This document shows, piece after piece, positions 6,584 through 10,148 of a stretch of DNA of 10,148 bases. Below the pieces are notes generated by a model. It did not search any database and was not told where the DNA came from. It saw only the letters and a list, made by a program, of their open reading frames with translations. This stretch comes from CAVYPR01 sp052145775. GTDB lineage: Bacteria; Actinomycetota; Acidimicrobiia; Acidimicrobiales; RAAP-2. The DNA lies in contig JBKQNY010000043.1 in NCBI GenBank assembly GCA_052145775.1, forward strand, positions 1 through 10,148, given 5' to 3'. The stretch's first letter is position 1. Each line of letters opens with the position of its first letter. Position numbers and translations under genes: made by a program.

Positions 6584-7048
6584 TCAGTCGTCTCCGGTAG
6601 ACGAAAGTCCGAGTCGCTCGGCCAAGGTTGGACCAACGATCGTTACGCCGTATTCAGCGTGGAGTCGTTCGATGGTTGCGTGATCGCCCATCGCGACGAC
6701 CTCATCGATCTGACTGATGTACCGGTCGAAGCCGTTACCTGGAGTCAACAGGTTGACCGCCCGGCATGCACTTTGGTCGGAATGAGCGTTCGTGAGGCTG
6801 TGCGGGACGCCCGGCGGGGCCGTGGCGAAGTCGCCAGGCCCAAGCTCGACAACTTCGTCTCCCAGCTGCACTGACAGTACGCCTTCCAAAACGAAGAAAG
6901 AATCTTCCTGTTCGGCGTGGAAGTGCAAGGGCGGACCAGCCCCATAAGCAAGATGCTCAACGACAAGGAAGTCAAAGCGTCCCTGGTTGTCGCGTCCATT
7001 CGCTTTCCACGTCCAGCCAGGCGCGTCTCTCAACACGTACCCTTCCAT
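6584..7048 (-). CDS. Small single-domain cupin protein
   Basis: A 154-residue beta-barrel protein of the cupin superfamily, related to the quercetin-dioxygenase-like group; no signal peptide, so cytoplasmic. Both cupin motifs are intact. Motif 1 is PPLHFHAEQEDSFFVLEG, with likely metal ligands His42, His44 and Glu48. Motif 2 is GDFATAPPGVPHSLTN, with His83 and Asn87. A divalent-metal site is therefore expected, but substrate and reaction cannot be told. ATG 7048 is chosen because the conserved-looking N-terminus (MEGYVLRDAPGWTW) begins there and AAAGG lies seven bases upstream. The frame is open further upstream: GTG 7114 has a better site (GGGAGG, five bases away) and would add 22 residues, and ATG 7144 would add 32. 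The gene lies 161 bases downstream of the Coq4-like gene on the same strand. Confidence 0.88.
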   Translation of the reverse strand: MEGYVLRDAPGWTWKANGRDNQGRFDFLVVEHLAYGAGPPLHFHAEQEDSFFVLEGVLSVQLGDEVVELGPGDFATAPPGVPHSLTNAHSDQSACRAVNLLTPGNGFDRYISQIDEVVAMGDHATIERLHAEYGVTIVGPTLAERLGLSSTGDD

Positions 7049-7175
7049 GGTCCTGCCTTTCCCAGTTACCAGCGTTCCAGCGGAAATGGTAGGGGAACGG
7101 ATCCAACGGCACACATCTGCCTCCCATCGCCGGGTGGTGGGCACGGCTGCCTGGTTCCCTTAGCAATAGCGTCAA

Positions 7176-7185
7176 CTGTGCACAG
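7176..7185. promoter_or_regulatory. Perfect 10-bp palindrome CTGTGCACAG upstream of the cupin gene
   Basis: The palindrome lies between the Coq4-like and cupin genes, on the upstream side of the leftward cupin gene. On the minus strand it runs directly into TTGACG (7175-7170), which resembles a -35 box, though no -10 box follows at a suitable distance. It could be an operator for the cupin gene. A 10-bp palindrome can also occur by chance. Confidence 0.2.
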
Positions 7186-7209
7186 CCCGCCAGTGGGAGA
7201 TGGTTCGTG

Positions 7210-8361
7210 TCATATTTCGGCGCCGTAGGGGTGATAGTGCCTACCCGACCGTGCCGCCTGCTCCTCCCCGCTCCGGCGCTGGAAGGGACTGATCCCGCCC
7301 GGTTCCCACGGACCGACCGAACCTGCGTCAATGGCATCGGCGGCCTTCTGCACCAGGGAGAACCTTGCCCTGGCCTCCTCGACCGGCAGATGGGCGAGAT
7401 CGAACCAGTCGATCCGCAGGAAGTCGACGCTGTCACTGCCGGTTTCGCGGTCGTGACAGAGCGCGCCGCGGCGCATGGCGTCGGAGAGCCGGACGGCCAG
7501 CCGGGGATCGGCGGAAAGGTGACCTGGTGAGGACTCGAAGAGGCCGGCGCCGACACGCAGATACCCCGTCTCAAAGTGAGAGATCACCATGGCCAGGAGC
7601 GAGAAAGCGCGCATGTCGTCATTCGCTCGTGCGATCAGCCCGAACACCTCCACTTCCGAGTCCACCGTGGTGCCGTAGTCGGCGAGTACGTGTACCCAAT
7701 CATGCTGGGCGAGCAGTGGCGGGGCCGAACCCGGCGTGCCCGGAAAAGAGAAGCCCCGCGCTTTGTAGAGCTCCCAGACCCGCCGCCCAAGGGAGCCGCC
7801 AGGAAGGTCCTCGAGGGCCCGCCACCTGTCGGCCAGCACCGGATTCGTGACCGACACGTCCCATGGGGCTTGCAATGCCGCCGGCGCGTGAAGCACGAGG
7901 GTGTCAGCCGGGTCCCAGGTCGCGGTATAGCCATTTCGCTCGAAGTCGAAAGCGGCGAGACCGAGCGACCCGTCGGCGAACTCGCGCGCGACTTGAACCA
8001 TGCCCTCGTCGACGCCCAATTCGCGCGCTGCCTCGGACACCCTATCCACTACCTCGACGGGCAGGGGTCGAAGTACCAGCGCACACAGCAGCATCACCTG
8101 GACGCCACGGGTCCTGAATGCCAGATTTCGGGGTGCGAGCGCCAGCGCCAAGTCGTGTGGGGTCATCTGCGTGCAGGCCCAAAGGTCTACCTGGTGGCTG
8201 GTCATGGCCAGGAATTGGGCCTCTATCAGGGTGCGCTGAAGCGGCGTCAAACCCCCAGGTCCGGCCACCATCGACGCCACCCCGCAGGCAGTCCTCTGGA
8301 CTTCGATCGGGTCGGGGCGTTGGAGATTGACCTTGTCAGGACCGGGTAGCGGGACCGGCAT
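7210..8361 (-). CDS. Coq4-like metal-motif protein with an N-terminal helical region
   Basis: The 383-residue product has two parts. The C-terminal part contains HDWVH at 220-224 followed by exactly 11 residues and Glu236, the HDxxHx11E metal-binding signature of the Coq4 family. It is preceded by DLPGGSLGRRVWELYKARGF (186-205), which matches the usual Coq4 lead-in. In mitochondria COQ4 is needed for a C1 decarboxylation step in ubiquinone synthesis; in a bacterium that may use menaquinone the role is unclear. Residues about 30-130 form an alpha-helical region (GLTPLQRTLIEAQFLAM, then LRPLPVEVVDRVSEAARELG) that recalls TerB-like domains; this part is less certain. No membrane helix or signal peptide is visible. 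ATG 8361 has only a weak TTAGG upstream; ATG 8271 (residue 31) is an alternative. The C-terminal 35 residues are basic and proline/glycine-rich. Confidence 0.75.
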   Translation of the reverse strand: MPVPLPGPDKVNLQRPDPIEVQRTACGVASMVAGPGGLTPLQRTLIEAQFLAMTSHQVDLWACTQMTPHDLALALAPRNLAFRTRGVQVMLLCALVLRPLPVEVVDRVSEAARELGVDEGMVQVAREFADGSLGLAAFDFERNGYTATWDPADTLVLHAPAALQAPWDVSVTNPVLADRWRALEDLPGGSLGRRVWELYKARGFSFPGTPGSAPPLLAQHDWVHVLADYGTTVDSEVEVFGLIARANDDMRAFSLLAMVISHFETGYLRVGAGLFESSPGHLSADPRLAVRLSDAMRRGALCHDRETGSDSVDFLRIDWFDLAHLPVEEARARFSLVQKAADAIDAGSVGPWEPGGISPFQRRSGEEQAARSGRHYHPYGAEI

Positions 8362-8363
8362 GG

Positions 8364-8374
8364 GGTTAGCCTAA
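8364..8374 (-). promoter_or_regulatory. Partial DtxR/IdeR-like box before the Coq4-like gene
   Basis: On the minus strand TTAGGCTAACC ends three bases before ATG 8361. It equals 11 consecutive bases of the 19-bp IdeR/DtxR consensus as I recall it (TTAGGTTAGGCTAACCTAA). The left third of that consensus is absent. It overlaps the ribosome-binding region, where a repressor would block expression. Treat it as a half-supported site. Confidence 0.2.
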
Positions 8375-8534
8375 GGGGCGACCGAATACCACGGAAAAGT
8401 GCCCATTGAAGATGAGTGGAGATAACCCGCTCTCGTGCACAGGGTGCCCCAAAGCGTTCAGCCTCGGCCAGCAGCAGAGTGCCCCCCGACCGCCGGGACA
8501 GGGACACTGACCAGCCCTTTCGGAGACCCCAATA

Positions 8535-8559
8535 GCTCGCGCAGTCAAGTCAAGCGAGC
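8535..8559 (-). terminator. Hairpin around the stop codon of the hemolysin III gene
   Basis: GCTCGC (8535-8540) and GCGAGC (8554-8559) form a 6-bp stem with a 13-base loop containing the minus-strand TGA (8552-8550). There is no T-tract. It mirrors the hairpin across the MFS stop and may stabilise the 3' end or terminate transcription before the Coq4-like gene. Confidence 0.3.
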
Positions 8560-9266
8560 GGGAGCACGAACCAGGCGATCGCGACACATTGAAGGACTGC
8601 TCCTACGACGGTACAAGCATGGAAGACCTCGTGGTACCCGAACACGCCTGGCACGGGGTTCGGCCGCTTCAGCGCGTACACGACCGCCCCCGCGCTGTAC
8701 GCAAGGCCTCCCAGCAGCAGCAAGACGGACCCGGTTGGCCCGATCGCCCGCCAAATCTGCGGCAGCGCGACGAGCCCGGCCCACCCCACCGTCACATAGG
8801 GGATCGCGATCGCCCATTTCGGAGCGTCGAGCCAGAGCTGGCGTAGGGCGATCCCAAAGAGTGCCCCAGCCCAGACGATGCAGAGCACGGCCGTCCGGCT
8901 CCAGCCTCCCAGAGCAATGCCGGCGACCGCGGTGTAGGACCCGGCGATCGCCAAGAAGATCATCGAATGGTCTGCCCGGCGCATGCGTCGCCGACCCACT
9001 GGGCCCCAGGTATGGCGATGGAACAGTGCGCTCGTCCCGAAGAGGCAGGAAATCGTCGCAGCGTAGAGCACCATGACGGCCTTCGACCCGGCAGTTGGCG
9101 CGGCGATGATCAAGGCGAGCCCGCTCGCTAGCGACACGAAAAAGGCGACTTGATGGATAACCCCGCGCAAAACCGGCTTACTCTGGCCGGGCCCGACCTC
9201 GGCAAGCTGGCGGCGCTCCACGGTCACGGTGGACTCCGGCGGGACCTCCTTGGACACGGCCTCCAT
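8550..9266 (-). CDS. trhA: Hemolysin III / PAQR family membrane protein (TrhA/YqfA-like)
   Basis: Seven-helix inner-membrane protein of the hemolysin III branch of the PAQR superfamily; E. coli YqfA/TrhA is linked to membrane-energy homeostasis, while haemolysis is reported for the Bacillus cereus member. From ATG 9266 it is 238 residues. The conserved polar residues thought to form a metal site are present: SALFH (Ser79, His83), RRADHSM (Asp99) and GYHEVFH (His212, His216). RGVIHQ before helix 1 is also typical. The start is ambiguous. TTG 9293 (247 aa) has GCAGG seven bases upstream. ATG 9266 has GGAAGG directly against it, too close to work well. GTG 9227 has GGAG six bases upstream and would still keep helix 1. 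It is probably transcribed from the 150-base divergent gap shared with the kinase gene. Confidence 0.9.
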   Translation of the reverse strand: MEAVSKEVPPESTVTVERRQLAEVGPGQSKPVLRGVIHQVAFFVSLASGLALIIAAPTAGSKAVMVLYAATISCLFGTSALFHRHTWGPVGRRRMRRADHSMIFLAIAGSYTAVAGIALGGWSRTAVLCIVWAGALFGIALRQLWLDAPKWAIAIPYVTVGWAGLVALPQIWRAIGPTGSVLLLLGGLAYSAGAVVYALKRPNPVPGVFGYHEVFHACTVVGAVLQCVAIAWFVLPLA

Positions 9267-9434
9267 CCTTCCGCGAGAAGTTGTCCCAGGCAAAGAATGA
9301 CCTGCACCCCACCCAAACGTCCGCAGGCCAACCGATCGGGTCCGTCCTAGCCGAGCTGTCCCAGAACACCGGTCGTGGGCGCGTCCCGCGGCGCCGGATA
9401 GGCGGGATGTCTGCCCTGCTCACCCGGTGTCCGG

Positions 9435-9447
9435 CAATATACCTTGG
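9435..9447 (+). promoter_or_regulatory. Possible -10 box for a leaderless GTG transcript
   Basis: CAATAT at 9435-9440 places the expected first transcribed base at about 9447, exactly on the GTG used as the kinase start. There is no Shine-Dalgarno before this GTG. Leaderless mRNAs beginning with GTG are common in actinobacteria. No clear -35 box is seen. Confidence 0.3.
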
Positions 9448-10025
9448 TGCCGAATGAGGGGTTTACCGAGTCTCGATTTGTGACGAACATCCCACCGGAG
9501 AACTTTCTCGGTCGACGCGTCGTGGTCACTGGCATAGCCGGAGCGGGTAAGAGCACGTTCTCGCGCGCGCTGTCGACTAAGTCTGGCCTTCCGGTCATCC
9601 ACCTCGACGTCCACTTCTGGAAGCCGGGATGGGTGAAGCCGTCCGAGGATGAGTGGCGCGAGAAGCAGCGCGGCCTGCTCGCCAGCGACGAGTGGATCGC
9701 CGACGGCAACTACAGCGCCTCGCTCGACATTCGGCTTGAGCGCGCAGACACGGTCGTGTTCCTGGATACGCCATGGTGGGTCTGCGCACAGCGAGCATTC
9801 GTCCGCGGGATTCGCAAGCGCCCGGTTGGCTTCGAGTTGCCCATCGGCTGCGACGAGTCGGCCTTGCGACGGTTACGCGATGAATGGTTGCTGGTCGGGC
9901 GCATCTGGCGAGTCCGCCGATCCGAGCGCGAACGAGAACTCGGAATTCTGTCGCGACACAGAGACCATGTGGCGCTGTATGTTCTCCGCTCCAAGCGCGC
10001 GGTCCGCGGCTTCCTCGCTCCCTAA
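9447..10025 (+). CDS. P-loop nucleotide kinase-like protein (FlaR / AAA adenylate-kinase group)
   Basis: Cytoplasmic P-loop protein of about 192 residues, similar to proteins annotated as DNA topology modulation protein FlaR or adenylate-kinase-like ATPases. The Walker A loop GIAGAGKST lies near residues 29-37. It is followed by the group's HLDVHFWKPGW and EWIADGNYS (the W and DGNY elements) and the Walker B-like strand TVVFLD. The C-terminal half is rich in Arg, as in kinase lid regions that contact phosphates. The true substrate of this group is not established, and the FlaR name is historical. No ATG is available near the start; TTG 9444, GTG 9447 and GTG 9480 are in frame. None has a good Shine-Dalgarno. 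GTG 9447 fits a leaderless transcript; GTG 9480 would leave the usual short lead before RRVVVTG. The stop is TAA 10023-10025. Confidence 0.85.
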   Translation: MPNEGFTESRFVTNIPPENFLGRRVVVTGIAGAGKSTFSRALSTKSGLPVIHLDVHFWKPGWVKPSEDEWREKQRGLLASDEWIADGNYSASLDIRLERADTVVFLDTPWWVCAQRAFVRGIRKRPVGFELPIGCDESALRRLRDEWLLVGRIWRVRRSERERELGILSRHRDHVALYVLRSKRAVRGFLAP

Positions 10026-10148
10026 GCCTGGATCCACCGATTTTCAGGGGTCCAGCGGCGACTTTGTGATTTCGGGTCGGTGGTTGATGCCGGTCGTCGC
10101 GTCGCATGACGTCTCGGGCCTTCGGGGCGTAGCTGGTCAGGGTGTGAG
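10026..10148. other. Gene-free right edge, unassigned
   Basis: I find no supported gene in these last bases. On the minus strand a frame is open through the edge but reads as low-quality, Arg-rich sequence. The stretch GATTTTCAGGGGTCC (10039-10053) followed by AT-richer spacer recalls non-coding ends of some actinobacterial insertion sequences, but no inverted repeat or transposase can be shown. Confidence 0.2.

Noticed and set aside
7145..7175. Sigma70 promoter on the minus strand beginning with TTGACG for the cupin gene
   Set aside because: The -35 hexamer is good, but no acceptable -10 hexamer occurs 16-18 bases downstream.
7576..8349. 257-residue plus-strand ORF opposite the Coq4-like gene
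   Set aside because: Arg/His/Gly-rich with no recognisable motif, whereas the minus strand carries the exact HDxxHx11E motif and good codon use.
8435..9076. 213-residue plus-strand ORF opposite the hemolysin III gene
   Set aside because: Composed largely of Arg, Ser and Pro. The minus strand has seven hydrophobic segments and all the PAQR residues.
1..10148. CRISPR array, tRNA, rRNA or intact mobile element
   Set aside because: No regularly spaced repeats, no cloverleaf with a CCA end and no transposase or integrase motifs were seen on either strand.

Overview
The window is a high-GC bacterial chromosome segment, most likely from an actinobacterium. This rests on strong G/C preference at third codon positions, several probable GTG/TTG/CTG starts, few Shine-Dalgarno sequences, and gene families common in that phylum. 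The sequence does not settle the genus. There is no rRNA, tRNA, CRISPR array or intact mobile element.

Layout. The left two thirds is transcribed rightward. It holds a 14-helix DHA2-type MFS drug/proton antiporter (71-1804), then a tightly coupled two-gene ABC-2 exporter (ATPase 2088-2867, permease 2864-3601), then a complete plasma-membrane type (P3A) proton-pumping P-type ATPase (3810-6320). The ATPase may be followed by a 36-codon ORF that starts inside its stop codon. The next block is transcribed leftward: a small cupin (6584-7048), a Coq4-like protein with a second N-terminal helical region (7210-8361) and a hemolysin III/PAQR membrane protein (8550-9266 or slightly longer). At the right edge a P-loop nucleotide kinase of the FlaR-like group (9447-10025) is again rightward. 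The last 120 bases hold no gene I can support.

How the genes fit together. Four of the eight clear genes or gene pairs act at the cytoplasmic membrane: proton-driven efflux, ATP-driven export, ATP-driven proton extrusion and a PAQR protein. A proton-driven antiporter near a proton-extruding ATPase makes energetic sense. However, the genes are separated by intergenic stretches of 150-280 bases and probably do not form one operon. I see no sign of a phage-defence or biosynthetic system.

The points most worth a second look are an apparent CTG start codon for the ABC permease (a CTGA overlap with the ATPase stop), the Coq4-like protein with an exact HDxxHx11E metal motif in what looks like a menaquinone-type lineage, conservation in the P-type ATPase of the Asn/Arg/Asp residues used by plant proton pumps, and dense inverted repeats around the 5' ends of the MFS gene and the ATPase gene.
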